A stretch of DNA of 64,000 bases from Coriobacteriia bacterium (GCA_016938395.1 JAFGUS010000078.1:1-64000), one strand, 5' to 3'. Shown: positions 17,044 to 27,189, counted from the stretch's first letter. Translations and numbers: made by a program. Notes: generated by a model not told the origin, from the letters alone.

Positions 17044-17718
17044 TCACTCGCCCCCGTTGCCTCGACCACGCGAACGCATATCATCCCAGAGCCTGCGCTT
17101 GAACGTCACCTTCGGCTCGGTGCCATTGGCGATGCGCCTCATGTTCGACCGGTGCCGCCAGAGCACCAGGGCCGAAGCAAGGACGGCGAACGCGAGAAGC
17201 GCCGTCCGCTCGGGATACACAACCCAGCATATACCCGGGAACACGACGCCGAGGGTGATGGAGCCAACCGATACCATGCGAGAGAGCCCGACGGCGACGA
17301 GGAAGATGGCGAGCAGGATCGGCCATGCCTTGGGTGCGAGCACGAGGATCGCACCGGCTGCTGTGGCGACACCCTTTCCGCCCGCGAAGCCGATGAACGG
17401 GGAGAACGAGTGACCACCGATCGCGGCGATGGCGCCGAGGACCGCAAACCAGCTCACGACCGCCTCGGTCGAGCCGGGCGGCGCAAGAAGGCTCGCGAGC
17501 CACACGCCCACGGCGCCCTTGGCTCCGTCGAGCAGCAGCACGCCGATGCCCGGCACCGTCCCGAAGACGCGCAATACGTTGGTAGCTCCGGTATTGCCCG
17601 AGCCGAGCGCGCGGATGTCCTGGTGCCAGAAGAGGCGCACCACGATGACCGCCCAGGGGATCGACCCTGCAAGATAGGCAACGAGCGCCGCCCCGGCGAT
17701 CCTGAGCGCGAGCTCCAC
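17044..17718 (-). CDS. plsY: Acyl-phosphate:glycerol-3-phosphate acyltransferase
   Basis: A 224-residue integral membrane protein with about five hydrophobic helices. PlsY motifs are present: SGNTGATNVLRVFG, IGGHSFSPFIGFAGGKGVATAAG and the C-terminal WRHRSNMRRIANGTEPKV. It transfers acyl groups from acyl phosphate to glycerol 3-phosphate, the first step of phosphatidic acid synthesis. GTG start one base after the der stop. Order DUF512-der-plsY-gpsA is a recurrent Gram-positive arrangement. Confidence 0.93.
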   Translation of the reverse strand: MELALRIAGAALVAYLAGSIPWAVIVVRLFWHQDIRALGSGNTGATNVLRVFGTVPGIGVLLLDGAKGAVGVWLASLLAPPGSTEAVVSWFAVLGAIAAIGGHSFSPFIGFAGGKGVATAAGAILVLAPKAWPILLAIFLVAVGLSRMVSVGSITLGVVFPGICWVVYPERTALLAFAVLASALVLWRHRSNMRRIANGTEPKVTFKRRLWDDMRSRGRGNGGE

Positions 17719-17719
17719 G

Positions 17720-19027
17720 TCAGTCCTTCTTCCTGAACTTCAGACGAACGGGTGTGCCCACGAGGTCGAACGACTCGCGGAGGCGGTTCTCCAGGTAGCG
17801 CTCGTAGTTGGTGTCGACAAGGCGCGGGTGGTTGGCGAAGAACGTGAACACCGGCGGGCGGGTGCCGGTCTGAGTCGCGTACTGCAGGCGGAGCATGGCG
17901 CCGCCCTTCGAGATGGTGTGCCCGCTCGCGCGCAGGTCACTCAGCATGCGGTTGAGTCGGCTTGTCGGGATGGTCTGCGCATACGACTCGAATACCGACG
18001 AGATCATCGGCAGCAGCTTGTGGACCCCTGTGCCCTTCAGCGCACTCACCCTCACTACCGGGGCGTAACCGATGAAGCCGAGCTTGTCCGGCAGGCGCTC
18101 CACGAGATCGATCTTTGCCTCGGGCGCCTCGACGAGGTCCCACTTGTTGAGCGCGATGACCAGCCCGCACCCGCGCTCCTCGGCGAAGCGCGCCACACGC
18201 TGGTCCTGGTCGGTCACCCCGGTGGCCGAGTCGATCACGAGCACGGCTACGTCGGCACGGTCGATGGCGCGCATGGCGCGGACGAACCCGTAGTACTCGA
18301 CCGACTCGTCGATCTGCGACTTTCGGCGCAAGCCCGCCGTGTCCACGAGGCGAAACGTCGTGTCGCCGTCGTGCAGTAGCGTGTCGATGGCGTCTCGCGT
18401 GGTGCCGGCGACCTCGGACACGATGGCCCGCTCGCGGCCCAGGAGCCGATTGTAGAGCGACGACTTGCCCGCGTTCGGCTTCCCGATGATGGCGACACCG
18501 ATTGCTTCGCCCTCCTCGGTCGTCTCGACCCCTGGAAGCGCGTCGACCAGAGCGTCGAGCAGATCCCCCGTGCCATGGCCGTGGAGCGCCGAGACCGGCC
18601 ACGGTTGGCCAAGACCGAGCGCCCAGAATTCGTGGATCGGGTCCTCGCGCCCGGGAGTGTCGAGCTTGTTCACCACGAGGAAGACGGGGGTGTCCTGCCT
18701 GCGCAGAAGCCCGGCGACTTCCTCGTCACCCGCCGCGATGCCCACCGACCCGTCCACGAGGAACACCACGGCGTCCGCCTCGCGCGCCGCGACGACTGCC
18801 TGCTCGCGGATCGAGTCGCCAAAGGCGTCATCGGTGGAGAACTCGATGCCACCGGTGTCGACGAGCATGAAGTCGCGGCCGTTCCAGTCGGCGCGATGGT
18901 AGCTCCGGTCGCGTGTGACACCGCTGGACGGGTGCACGATGGCGTCCTGTGTCTGGATGAGCCTGTTCACGAGCGTGGACTTGCCGACGTTGGGTCGGCC
19001 CACCACCGCGATGATAGGAAGGGTCAT
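17720..19027 (-). CDS. der: Ribosome-assembly GTPase Der (EngA)
   Basis: A 435-residue protein with two tandem G domains and a KH-like C-terminal domain. First domain: GRPNVGKSTLVNRL, DTGGIEF and NKLD; second: GKPNAGKSSLYNRLLG, DTAGLRRK and NKWD. Der is needed for 50S subunit maturation. ATG 19027 overlaps the stop of the DUF512 gene as ATGA. The C-terminal domain (about residues 350-430) with GTRPPVFTFFANHPRLV is typical. Confidence 0.96.
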   Translation of the reverse strand: MTLPIIAVVGRPNVGKSTLVNRLIQTQDAIVHPSSGVTRDRSYHRADWNGRDFMLVDTGGIEFSTDDAFGDSIREQAVVAAREADAVVFLVDGSVGIAAGDEEVAGLLRRQDTPVFLVVNKLDTPGREDPIHEFWALGLGQPWPVSALHGHGTGDLLDALVDALPGVETTEEGEAIGVAIIGKPNAGKSSLYNRLLGRERAIVSEVAGTTRDAIDTLLHDGDTTFRLVDTAGLRRKSQIDESVEYYGFVRAMRAIDRADVAVLVIDSATGVTDQDQRVARFAEERGCGLVIALNKWDLVEAPEAKIDLVERLPDKLGFIGYAPVVRVSALKGTGVHKLLPMISSVFESYAQTIPTSRLNRMLSDLRASGHTISKGGAMLRLQYATQTGTRPPVFTFFANHPRLVDTNYERYLENRLRESFDLVGTPVRLKFRKKD

Positions 19028-20352
19028 GTGTGAGCACGTCCTTGCACGTTTGAGAGAGCGGCTACGAGACTGCCTGCGTCGCTGCCCACCACGCGCACGT
19101 CGGCACCCGTGCGTGCCGAGAGCTGCGCCGCCGGCACGTCATCGATGAGCAGCCCGTCGGAGTTTACTACAACGTCAGGGACGAGGTACGTGCACGCCGC
19201 GCCGTCATCGAGGATGGCAGCCACGATGTCGGCGCCTCCCAGGAGCCCGGTGACACTCACGTTTCCGCCGAACAGGACGTTCGCGACGGGGAGCACCCGG
19301 ACTCCCCTTCGCGAAGCGCTATCCAGCAGTCCGTGTCGGTCGAGAAGCGCGGAGAGCACCGGCGCGAAGAGCTCGCCGGTCACCAGGGAGATGCGGTCTT
19401 CGGACTCGGCAGGCGGTGCCTCGGCCAACGCATCCGCAAACTCGTCGATGAAAGCCGTCGCCATGCCAATCCCGTTCTCAAACTGCGGAAAGTCGTCGTA
19501 GGCCGTGGCGGGCGGAAGCGGCACTTCGGCCAGCAGGTAGAACTCGTCCGCAGCGTAGACCCATCCCACGCCGCGATCGGCCCGCATCCGCTCCTGCCAG
19601 CGCTGGAGCACTCCCAGTACGGCACGGGCGCCCGCGGCATCGTAAGACGCGGTCCAGCGCCGCTGATGCCCCGTGAACCCCATCGGCACGCATCCCACCG
19701 ACAGGATACCCGCGCGCTTGGCGAGGTACGCGAGGGTCCTCTCGAGTACCCGACCATCGTTCACACCGGGAACGAGCACGATCTGCACGTGCACCTGGAT
19801 GCCCGCGGCCAGCAGTTCGTCGAGGGTGTGCAGTGCGTCGTCGTCAGAGGATGGACAGATCAGCCGCGCGCGCACATCGGGATCCGCGGCGTGTACCGAG
19901 ACGTGCAGCGGCGACAGTCGCTGTGCGACGATCCGCGCGACGTCGGAGTCGTCGAGATTGGTGAGCGTCACGAAGTTGCCCGCCAGAAACGACAGGCGGT
20001 AGTCATCGTCACGCACATAGAGCGAGGGGCGCAGACCAGCGGGCAGTCCCCTCACGAAGCAGAAGACGCATGCGTTCTCGCACTCCCTGACGCCGTCAAA
20101 CACGACATCTGTGAAGGTGACGCCGAGAGGCTCACCGGGTGTGCGGGTCACGCGGAGCGTCCGGTCCGCGCCCTCACGGCGGACCGACAGCGTGAACTCG
20201 GGTTCGTCGGTGTGCCACCACCAATCGATGACGTCGGTGAGCGGCCGCCCGTCAACCGCGGCGACGACGTCACCCGCACGCAGCCCTGCCCGCCCGGCCG
20301 CCCCCGGCGCTACCGCAGCGACGGTGCCGCCTGCACCCGTCCCCTCACGCAT
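19024..20352 (-). CDS. DUF512 radical SAM/PDZ protein
   Basis: A 442-residue protein: an N-terminal PDZ-like domain (about 1-75), a radical SAM core with CENACVFCF (C-x3-C-x2-C) near residue 93, and the C-terminal DUF512 domain carrying FENGIGMA and the GGNVSVTGLLGG motif. Members are predicted radical SAM enzymes (TIGR03279 type) of unknown reaction, found next to der in many Gram-positive genomes. ATG 20352 overlaps the ispH stop by 8 nt. A link to ribosome or membrane biogenesis is only guilt by association. Confidence 0.9.
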   Translation of the reverse strand: MREGTGAGGTVAAVAPGAAGRAGLRAGDVVAAVDGRPLTDVIDWWWHTDEPEFTLSVRREGADRTLRVTRTPGEPLGVTFTDVVFDGVRECENACVFCFVRGLPAGLRPSLYVRDDDYRLSFLAGNFVTLTNLDDSDVARIVAQRLSPLHVSVHAADPDVRARLICPSSDDDALHTLDELLAAGIQVHVQIVLVPGVNDGRVLERTLAYLAKRAGILSVGCVPMGFTGHQRRWTASYDAAGARAVLGVLQRWQERMRADRGVGWVYAADEFYLLAEVPLPPATAYDDFPQFENGIGMATAFIDEFADALAEAPPAESEDRISLVTGELFAPVLSALLDRHGLLDSASRRGVRVLPVANVLFGGNVSVTGLLGGADIVAAILDDGAACTYLVPDVVVNSDGLLIDDVPAAQLSARTGADVRVVGSDAGSLVAALSNVQGRAHT

Positions 20353-21184
20353 CGCCCGACATGGCTTCCACAGCCGCGATCACACCGCGGATCTGCTCGT
20401 CGGGTGTGGACGCCCCCGCGGTGATACCCACCACCTCGGCGCCCTCGAACCACGAGTCCTCCAGCTCGGCCGCGGTCTCCACATGGTGGGTGCGAGGGTT
20501 GCGCTCGGCGCATATCTCGGTCAGGCGCTTCGTGTTACCCGAGTTGTGGCCACCCACCACCACGATCACGTCCACACTGTTGGCGAGTTCAGCGGCAGCG
20601 GTCTGCCGCTGTGCCGTAGCGCTGCAGATGGTGTTGCAGACACGCAGCTCGGAGACGCGCGGCAGAAGGGCGCTCACGACCTCCCGGAGCAGTGCCGGCG
20701 GCTGTGTGGTCTGCACCACCACGCCCACACGGCGCCCGACGCGTTCCGGCAGATCCCCAGCGCGCTGAACGATGTGGGCCTGTCCGCCGGCATGCGCGAG
20801 AATGCCCTCCACCTCGGGGTGGTCCGACTCGCCGACGATGACCACGGCATACCCCGACGCATGCAAATCGGCAGCGCAGGTGTGCGCAGCACGCACAAAG
20901 GGGCATGTCGCGTCCACGACCGCCAGTCCGCGGGACTCGGCATCGGTGATGACCGCCGGATCCACGCCGTGCGAGCGGATGATCACCGTTCCGGTGGGGA
21001 TCTCGTCCAAAGACGAGGCCACACCTACCCCCTGCCTCTCAAGCGCGGCGACGGCCTGCGGGTTGTGGATGAGCGGGCCGAGTGAGGCCACCGGTTCCCC
21101 TGTGCCGGCCGCCTCGCCAGCAAGACGGAGCGCTCGCTCGACCCCGTAGCAGACGCCTGCGTGACGCGCCACCACCACACGCAT
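20345..21184 (-). CDS. ispH: 4-hydroxy-3-methylbut-2-enyl diphosphate reductase
   Basis: A 279-residue enzyme of the MEP isoprenoid pathway. The three [4Fe-4S] cysteines are in AGVCYGVERAL, VVDATCPFV and VCNTICSATAQRQ; the catalytic glutamate region VVGGHNSGNTKRL is also present. It makes IPP and DMAPP. ATG 21184 lies 8 nt after AAGGAGG; ATG 21190, which overlaps the plsC stop as ATGA, is only about 3 nt from that site, so I prefer the downstream start. Either fits the family N-terminus. Confidence 0.94.
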   Translation of the reverse strand: MRVVVARHAGVCYGVERALRLAGEAAGTGEPVASLGPLIHNPQAVAALERQGVGVASSLDEIPTGTVIIRSHGVDPAVITDAESRGLAVVDATCPFVRAAHTCAADLHASGYAVVIVGESDHPEVEGILAHAGGQAHIVQRAGDLPERVGRRVGVVVQTTQPPALLREVVSALLPRVSELRVCNTICSATAQRQTAAAELANSVDVIVVVGGHNSGNTKRLTEICAERNPRTHHVETAAELEDSWFEGAEVVGITAGASTPDEQIRGVIAAVEAMSGDA

Positions 21185-21186
21185 CG

Positions 21187-21822
21187 TCATCCCCTCCTTG
21201 CGCGGTCGAGCTCTTCGGCAATGCGCTCCATCACGACCGCCGTGAGCGCGGCCACGCGCTCTTTGCGACCGGCTCCGGGAGCGACTTCCGCGGGGATGAT
21301 CGGCACGCCCATGTGGATCGACGTGCGTGCAAGACGCGGGAATCGCGCACCCCGGGGCCACACGCGATCTGTGCCGACGAACGCTACGGGCACGATCGGG
21401 GCATCGGCCCGAAGGGCGATGAACGCGGCGCCGCCATGCGCCTCGCCCAGTGCCTCAGCGTCGCCGGTGGCCCGGCTGCCTTCGGGGAACACGCCCACGA
21501 GCTCACCGCTCCGCAGGAGCTCTGTGGCGGTCGTGATAGCGGCGCGGTCGGGCTCGCCTCGGCGCACCGGGAAACCCCAGAGCCGCGGCAGGGCCCATCC
21601 GATGATCCGGCTCTCCCAAAGCTCCGCTTTGGCCATGAAGTGCACCGGACGCGGAGACGCGCACCACAGAAGGATCGGATCCATGTAGGAGACGTGGTTG
21701 CCCGCAAGCATCGCGCCGCCCGGCGGCAGGTGTTCGGCGCCGACGAGGCGCGTACGGAGCAGCAGGCGCAACAGGCGTCCGCCTGTTGCGCGAAGTACCC
21801 GCGCGAGTCGGTAGTGCTTCAC
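21187..21822 (-). CDS. plsC: 1-acyl-sn-glycerol-3-phosphate acyltransferase (PlsC family)
   Basis: A 211-residue acyltransferase with the catalytic H-x4-D block NHVSYMDP, the glycerol-phosphate-binding VFPEGSRATGD and VPVAFVGTDRVWP. It produces phosphatidic acid and completes, with gpsA and plsY in the same run, a glycerophospholipid entry route. The GTG start overlaps the cmk stop (GTGA). In many bacteria cmk and plsC are adjacent, as here. An N-terminal amphipathic or hydrophobic helix would place it at the membrane. Confidence 0.9.
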   Translation of the reverse strand: MKHYRLARVLRATGGRLLRLLLRTRLVGAEHLPPGGAMLAGNHVSYMDPILLWCASPRPVHFMAKAELWESRIIGWALPRLWGFPVRRGEPDRAAITTATELLRSGELVGVFPEGSRATGDAEALGEAHGGAAFIALRADAPIVPVAFVGTDRVWPRGARFPRLARTSIHMGVPIIPAEVAPGAGRKERVAALTAVVMERIAEELDRARRG

Positions 21823-22487
21823 CGGGCCGCCTCGAAACGCGCCACGATCGCATCGACGACCTGATTCACCGTGAGGCCCGTGGTATCAAGGAGCTCCGCG
21901 TCGTCCGCCTGGCCGAGCGGGCTGGCTTCACGCGTCGAGTCGAGGTGATCGCGGCGCTCGAGCCGGGCCTGAACCTCGTCCGTCTCCACCGCATGCCCCG
22001 CGTTCACGAGGTCGATCTGCCGGCGTCGCGCGCGCTCCTCAGCCGAGGCCGTGAGGAACACTTTCACCTCGGCAGCGGGGAACACCACGGTACCGATGTC
22101 GCGCCCCTCGACGACGGTGTGCCGTGCGCTTGCGAGTGCGCGCTGCTGACGCACGAGTTCCCGACGCACCTCCGGGATGCTTGAAGCCGCGCTCACCGAC
22201 GCGTCCACTTCAGGGAGGCGAACCGCCGTGGTGACGTCACGGCCTGCGATCCACACGGAGCTTGGCAGGCTCGCGCCCTCCTCGTACGTGAAGGTCACCG
22301 GATACCGCGCCGCGAGTCGGGCCACGCCGTCGGCATCGTCCGGCTGAAGTCCGCGTTCGAGCGCGAGCCACGTCACCGCACGGTACATCGCGCCGGTGTC
22401 GAGGTAGTGGATGCCGAGGCGTCGGGCGACCGCCTTGGCGACGGTCGACTTCCCGCTGGCCGCGGGCCCATCGATTGCGATGATCAC
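21819..22487 (-). CDS. cmk: Cytidylate kinase
   Basis: A 222-residue kinase with the P-loop GPAASGKSTVAKAVARRLG, LDTGAMYRAVTW for nucleotide binding, VVEGRDIGTVVFP and the lid-like RRRQID segment. It phosphorylates CMP and dCMP using ATP, salvaging nucleotides released during lipid synthesis. GTG start 22487. The 46-nt gap to aroA upstream has no obvious promoter, so it probably continues the same transcript. Confidence 0.94.
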   Translation of the reverse strand: MIIAIDGPAASGKSTVAKAVARRLGIHYLDTGAMYRAVTWLALERGLQPDDADGVARLAARYPVTFTYEEGASLPSSVWIAGRDVTTAVRLPEVDASVSAASSIPEVRRELVRQQRALASARHTVVEGRDIGTVVFPAAEVKVFLTASAEERARRRQIDLVNAGHAVETDEVQARLERRDHLDSTREASPLGQADDAELLDTTGLTVNQVVDAIVARFEAAR

Positions 22488-22533
22488 GTGCGGACTCCCG
22501 GTGCGGTATCAGGCAAGGGCATTCTAGCACTCC

Positions 22534-23856
22534 CTACCCCCGCAAGACCGGCGCGCCGAGGGCGGACAGGTCCTCGCCGAAGCGCGGATAGGACACGTCG
22601 CACGCCTCGAATCCCTCGACGACCGTCTCTCCTTCGGCCACGAGCCCAGCCACGGTCCACATCATCGCCAGCCGATGGTCACCGAGCGACGGCACTCGGG
22701 TACCGCGAAGCGGTGTCGGGCCGGTCACCTCGAGCCAATCCTCCCCGGCCTCCACGTGGGCTCCGAGTGCCTCGAGTCCGGAGCGAACGGCCTCGAGGCG
22801 GTCGGACTCTTTCACGCGTAGCTCGCCCACACCCTCGAAACGCGTCGTGCCGGATGCCTGCGTCGCAATGAGCGCGAGGATCGGGACCTCGTCGATGAGC
22901 GACGGAACCTCCTCGGGGGTCACCGTGGTGCCCGAAAGTGCCGGAGCGGCGCTCACCGTGAGCGTCGCGATGTCCTCTGCGCCCATCGACGTTGGTGCCG
23001 ACCGCCTGATCCGGGCCCCCATGCGATCGAGAACCCGCAGGAACCCGATGCGCGTGGGGTTGAGCGAGACATCGCGCAGGACGATCTGGCTCCTGGGCAC
23101 GATGGACGCGGCGATGGAGAAGAATGCGGCCGATGACGGGTCCGCGGGAACGACGACCTCTGTCGCGTGAAGTCCGGCGGGGCCGTCCACCGACGCAGAC
23201 AGGTCGGAGGCCTCAACCGTGACCGGAACCCCGAATGCAGGCAGCATGCGCTCGGTATGGTCGCGGCTGCGCGCCTGCTCGGTGACCGTGGTAGTCCCGA
23301 CTGCTCGCAGCCCTGCAAGGAGCACCGCCGACTTCACCTGCGCGCTCGCCACCGGCGATGCGAAGCTCACGGCGCTCAGGCCGCCACCGTGTATGCGCAC
23401 CGGCAGCGATCCCCCGGCACTGGTCTCGAACACTGCGCCCATCGTGGTGAGCGGATCGGTCACGCGTCGCATCGGTCGAGCCGAGAGGGACTCATCGCCA
23501 CTGAGCGTGACGTCAACAGGCCAACCCGCGAGAATGCCCATCAGAAGCCGCACCGTCGTGCCCGAGTTGCCGCAGTCGATCGGCACGCCCGGCGAGACCG
23601 GTCCGCGCGATCCCCACCCGGTGACCTCAAGCTCGAGGCCCTCTGAGGCAACATCCACGACACGCACGCCGGCGCCGAGCGCAGCCACAGCGCCCATGGT
23701 GGAGCGGACGTCGGCGCTGTCGAGCACCCCACGCAGCCGGGACACACCCTCGGCCATAGCCGCGAAGAGCACCGCGCGGTGCGAGATGGACTTGTCCGAC
23801 GGAACGCGAAGGGAACCGACAAGCGGGCTTCGGGCTGCGCGAACGCGGAGGTCCAT
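22534..23856 (-). CDS. aroA: 3-phosphoshikimate 1-carboxyvinyltransferase (EPSP synthase)
   Basis: A 440-residue two-domain enzyme. VPSDKSISHRAVL near the start binds shikimate 3-phosphate, GNSGTTVRLLMG and LSGDESLSARPMRRV follow, and DEVPILALIATQASG and RVKESDRL mark the C-terminal domain. It is the sixth shikimate-pathway step. ATG 23856 shares one base with the tyrA stop (TGATG); GTG 23859 is an alternative one codon earlier. With tyrA, aroF and hisC it forms an aromatic amino acid block. Confidence 0.95.
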   Translation of the reverse strand: MDLRVRAARSPLVGSLRVPSDKSISHRAVLFAAMAEGVSRLRGVLDSADVRSTMGAVAALGAGVRVVDVASEGLELEVTGWGSRGPVSPGVPIDCGNSGTTVRLLMGILAGWPVDVTLSGDESLSARPMRRVTDPLTTMGAVFETSAGGSLPVRIHGGGLSAVSFASPVASAQVKSAVLLAGLRAVGTTTVTEQARSRDHTERMLPAFGVPVTVEASDLSASVDGPAGLHATEVVVPADPSSAAFFSIAASIVPRSQIVLRDVSLNPTRIGFLRVLDRMGARIRRSAPTSMGAEDIATLTVSAAPALSGTTVTPEEVPSLIDEVPILALIATQASGTTRFEGVGELRVKESDRLEAVRSGLEALGAHVEAGEDWLEVTGPTPLRGTRVPSLGDHRLAMMWTVAGLVAEGETVVEGFEACDVSYPRFGEDLSALGAPVLRG

Positions 23857-24989
23857 CACTGCTCACCCGATCCCAGTGGCCGAAGCAGCGGCGAGAACCC
23901 GTGGGCCGCCAGGTCCTCGAGCAGACCATCGACGTCGCCCTCATCCGTGAGCACGAGCCGCAGGACCGCGCTGTCCTCGGACTGGTGGTCGATCTCGATG
24001 TCCTCGATGTTGCACCCCGCGCGGCTCACGGCCGTCGTCACGATACCCACCACGCCCGGCCGATCGGTGACCGGCACCGACAACTCCACCAACTCTGCGG
24101 TAGCGGGCACCCACTGTGCGGGCAACGCACGCCGCACCTCGGCCGGCCCGCTCAACCACGCACGGACCGCCGCGGCCTCTCCGCGCTCGACACGTCTGCG
24201 GAACTCGGCCAGTACGCGTTCAAGATCGGAGAGGCCTGCGATCACGGCCGGGGCGTTGTCTAGGCAGATGCCGGTCCACAGCTCCGGGCTTCCCGCTGCG
24301 ATGCGCGTCATGTCCTTGAAGCCGCCCGCCGCGAGACGCAGCAGGTCGGCTCCGGCGCGGTCGGCCCGCTCGCGGGCAAGCTCTACGAGCGCCGCAGCGG
24401 CGACGTGGGGCACATGACTTACCACGGCGACTGCCTCGTCGTGCGCTGCGGCGTCGACGGAGACCACGCGGGCGCCAAGCGAGGTCACGAATGCATGCAC
24501 GCGCCGGTAGGCGGTCATGTCGGTTGAGGCCGACGGCGTGAGGATGTAATACCCGCCATCGAACAGCGTCGGTGTCGCAGCCACCACGCCGCTACGCTCG
24601 GACCCGGCCATCGGGTGTCCGCCCACGAAGTGATACGTAGCGCCCAGCGCCCCGGCGTGCTCGACGACCGCGCGCTTGGTGGACGCGACATCGGTGACGA
24701 TGCCCGAGTAGCCTCGCTCGGCCAACTCGTCCAGCCAGGTGAGCGTCGCCGCCACCGGCGTGCCGAGCAGCACCAGATCCGTTGCATCCGGACCGAACCA
24801 GCCTGCCCCGGCTGCCTCCTCCGGGGTCACCGCCTCAGACGCAATTCCCGCGTTGAGCGCGAACGAGATCGACGCAGAGTCGGTGTCCACCGCGCGGATG
24901 GACATCCCGGGGTGCGCTCGGCGCGCGGCCAGCGCCACCGAGCCTCCCACGAGCCCCAGCCCGATCACGGTCAGGCCGCGTATCGTCAC
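23856..24989 (-). CDS. tyrA: Prephenate dehydrogenase with C-terminal ACT domain
   Basis: A 377-residue enzyme. The NAD-binding [14 protein letters not shown] is at the start, [10 protein letters not shown] is the catalytic/substrate block, and from about residue 300 an ACT domain ([21 protein letters not shown]) suggests feedback by tyrosine. It turns prephenate into 4-hydroxyphenylpyruvate. The GTG start overlaps the aroF stop (GTGA). Arogenate specificity cannot be excluded. Confidence 0.92.
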   Translation of the reverse strand: MTIRGLTVIGLGLVGGSVALAARRAHPGMSIRAVDTDSASISFALNAGIASEAVTPEEAAGAGWFGPDATDLVLLGTPVAATLTWLDELAERGYSGIVTDVASTKRAVVEHAGALGATYHFVGGHPMAGSERSGVVAATPTLFDGGYYILTPSASTDMTAYRRVHAFVTSLGARVVSVDAAAHDEAVAVVSHVPHVAAAALVELARERADRAGADLLRLAAGGFKDMTRIAAGSPELWTGICLDNAPAVIAGLSDLERVLAEFRRRVERGEAAAVRAWLSGPAEVRRALPAQWVPATAELVELSVPVTDRPGVVGIVTTAVSRAGCNIEDIEIDHQSEDSAVLRLVLTDEGDVDGLLEDLAAHGFSPLLRPLGSGEQ

Positions 24990-26011
24990 GACACGGCCCC
25001 TGTGCTCTTGCCCTCGATGGCGATGCGCGGGCCGATGTCCTGCATGAGCGCCTCGAAGCCCTCGAAGGTGAGCGATTGCGGGCCATCTGATCGCGCCCGT
25101 TCCGGCTCGGGATGGACCTCGATCATGACACCGTCCGCGCCAGCAGCAACCGCGGCGCGGGCCATTGGCGCGATCAAGTCGCGTCGACCCGTCGCGTGAG
25201 ACGGGTCGACGATGACAGGCAGATGCGTGAGCGTCTTGAGCGCCGCCACTGCGGCGAGATCGAGCGTGTTGCGGGTGTAGGTCTCGAACGTCCGGATGCC
25301 CCGCTCGCACAGGATCACGTCGCGGTTGCCGCCCTTGAGAACGTACTCGGCGGCCGAGAGGAGTTCCTCGATCGTGGCCGAGAGCCCGCGCTTCAGAAGC
25401 ACCGGCCTGTGCATGGTGCCGAGCTCGTCGAGCAACATGAAGTTCTGCATGTTGCGCGCGCCAACCTGAAGCACATCGGCGTACTCGGCCACCATAGCGG
25501 CGTCGCGCACGTCGAGCACCTCGGTCACCACCGGGAGTCCGGTGGCATCGCCGGCCGCACGAAGCAGCCGGAGCCCCTCCACGCCCATCCCCTGGAAGGC
25601 GTACGGGCTGGAGCGGGGCTTGAACGCCCCTCCGCGCAGCATGGTGGCCCCGGCGGCCTTCACCGCCCGGGCTGTGGCGAGCATCTGCTCCTCCGACTCG
25701 ATGGAGCAGGGCCCGGCGATCACGCCGAACGCTCCCCCACCGATGGCGGTCGCACCAACGCGCACCACCGTGTCGTCGGGCTGGAAGTCGCGGCTGACGA
25801 GCTTGAACGGTTTGAGCACGCGGATGACCTGCTCGACGCCGGCCAGACCCTCGAACTCGAGCGAGTAGATGACCTCGCGGTCACCGATGACGCCGATGAT
25901 GGTCTTGATCTCTCCGCGCGACAGGTGCGCCTCGGCACCCGCCTCGGTGAGAAGATCGACCACGTGCTGGACGTCGTCTTGCGATGCGTGGTCACGCATG
26001 ATAACGAGCAT
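24986..26011 (-). CDS. aroF: 3-deoxy-7-phosphoheptulonate synthase, type I-beta with N-terminal regulatory domain
   Basis: A 341-residue DAHP synthase. Residues 1-70 form the ferredoxin-like regulatory domain seen in Thermotoga-type enzymes; the barrel carries [36 protein letters not shown] and the metal-binding [11 protein letters not shown]. It condenses PEP and erythrose 4-phosphate, the entry to aromatic synthesis. ATG 26011. The 77-nt gap to hisC shows no clear terminator. The regulatory domain predicts allosteric inhibition by an aromatic amino acid. Confidence 0.95.
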   Translation of the reverse strand: MLVIMRDHASQDDVQHVVDLLTEAGAEAHLSRGEIKTIIGVIGDREVIYSLEFEGLAGVEQVIRVLKPFKLVSRDFQPDDTVVRVGATAIGGGAFGVIAGPCSIESEEQMLATARAVKAAGATMLRGGAFKPRSSPYAFQGMGVEGLRLLRAAGDATGLPVVTEVLDVRDAAMVAEYADVLQVGARNMQNFMLLDELGTMHRPVLLKRGLSATIEELLSAAEYVLKGGNRDVILCERGIRTFETYTRNTLDLAAVAALKTLTHLPVIVDPSHATGRRDLIAPMARAAVAAGADGVMIEVHPEPERARSDGPQSLTFEGFEALMQDIGPRIAIEGKSTGAVS

Positions 26012-26088
26012 GGCGCCTCACCCCTTCGGCACGCGTCTCGCGTGCTTGTGTGACGGTCTCTGGCGGCCGCCACGCGCCGACAGCGCGA

Positions 26089-27189
26089 CTATACGCTGCC
26101 GAGCCGGGCGATGACCGCCTCGAATGCCTCGATCGTCCGGCGCATCTCCTCGGCGGAACCCACACTCACACGCAGGGCGGGCGCATTACCGAAGTCGCGG
26201 ACGATGACCCCCTCCTCGAGGAGGGCCTGGAACACTTCGACCGGCCGCTCCGTCCTGAAGTAGACGAAGTTCGTCTCCGACGGCACCCAGTCGATGCCGA
26301 GCCGGTCGAAGCCCGAATAGAGATACGTCTTCTGTTCTTGGTTCTCTTTCCGACGGCGCTGAACCTCGGTTTCGTCGTCGAGAGAGACGAGTGCAGCCAC
26401 TTGAGCGAGCGTACTCACGTTGAACGGCTCGCGTACGCAGTCGATCGCGCGCACCACGGGCTCGGGGGCAAAACCGTACCCGACGCGCAGCCCGGCGAGT
26501 GAGTAAATCTTCGAGAACGTGCGCAGCACCACGAGTGGCCGCTGGCCGTCGAAGTAGTCGAGACCGTCAGGGTACGCCGGATCGGTGGCGAATTCGAAGT
26601 ACGCTTCGTCGAGCACGAGCAAGACGTGATCGGGTAGTGCTTCGAAGAATCGCTCGAACGCGTCACGACCGACGATCGTGCCGGTCGGATTGTTCGGGTT
26701 GCACAGGAACACGATCCTCGTGCGCTCGGTGACCGCCGCGAGCATCGCATCGAGGTCGTGCGTCTCATCTGAGGTAAGGGGCACCTTCACGTGTGTTGCG
26801 CCGAAGATGTTCGCGACCATCGGATAGACGACGAACGACGGCCACGCGTACACGATCTCGTCCCCCGGACGCAGTACCACCTGGCCGACGAGCCGCAACA
26901 GCTCGTTACTGCCGGAGCCCACGACGACACGTTCCACAGGAACACCGTGGCGCACGCCCAGCTTCTCCCGGAGCGCCTCAGAGGACCCCTCGGGGTAGCG
27001 ATTGAGACAGCCGAGCTCGCCGCTTATGGCTGCAATGGCAGACGGGAACGGCCCCGCCGGGTGCTCGTTGCTCGAGAGCTTCACAATATCCGAGCGGCCG
27101 CAGCGCTCCTGGACCTGGTCCTCGCGCAGGCCGGGAGGATACGGCGTCAGCGCGTGAAGCTCTTCCCGGATCAGGCGGTCCCAGTCCAC
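26089..27189 (-). CDS. hisC: Histidinol-phosphate / aromatic aminotransferase (HisC family)
   Basis: A 366-residue fold-type I PLP aminotransferase with LSSNEHPAGPFPSA, GSGSNELL, FLCNPNNPTGT, VLDEAYFEF and the Schiff-base lysine in RTFSKIYSLAGLRVGYG. HisC enzymes act on histidinol phosphate, but many also transaminate phenylpyruvate and 4-hydroxyphenylpyruvate. Sitting before aroF, tyrA and aroA, it probably makes tyrosine and phenylalanine as well. GTG 27189 has GGGAGG 7 nt upstream; ATG 27207 lacks a ribosome site, so I use the shorter form. Confidence 0.86.
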   Translation of the reverse strand: MDWDRLIREELHALTPYPPGLREDQVQERCGRSDIVKLSSNEHPAGPFPSAIAAISGELGCLNRYPEGSSEALREKLGVRHGVPVERVVVGSGSNELLRLVGQVVLRPGDEIVYAWPSFVVYPMVANIFGATHVKVPLTSDETHDLDAMLAAVTERTRIVFLCNPNNPTGTIVGRDAFERFFEALPDHVLLVLDEAYFEFATDPAYPDGLDYFDGQRPLVVLRTFSKIYSLAGLRVGYGFAPEPVVRAIDCVREPFNVSTLAQVAALVSLDDETEVQRRRKENQEQKTYLYSGFDRLGIDWVPSETNFVYFRTERPVEVFQALLEEGVIVRDFGNAPALRVSVGSAEEMRRTIEAFEAVIARLGSV

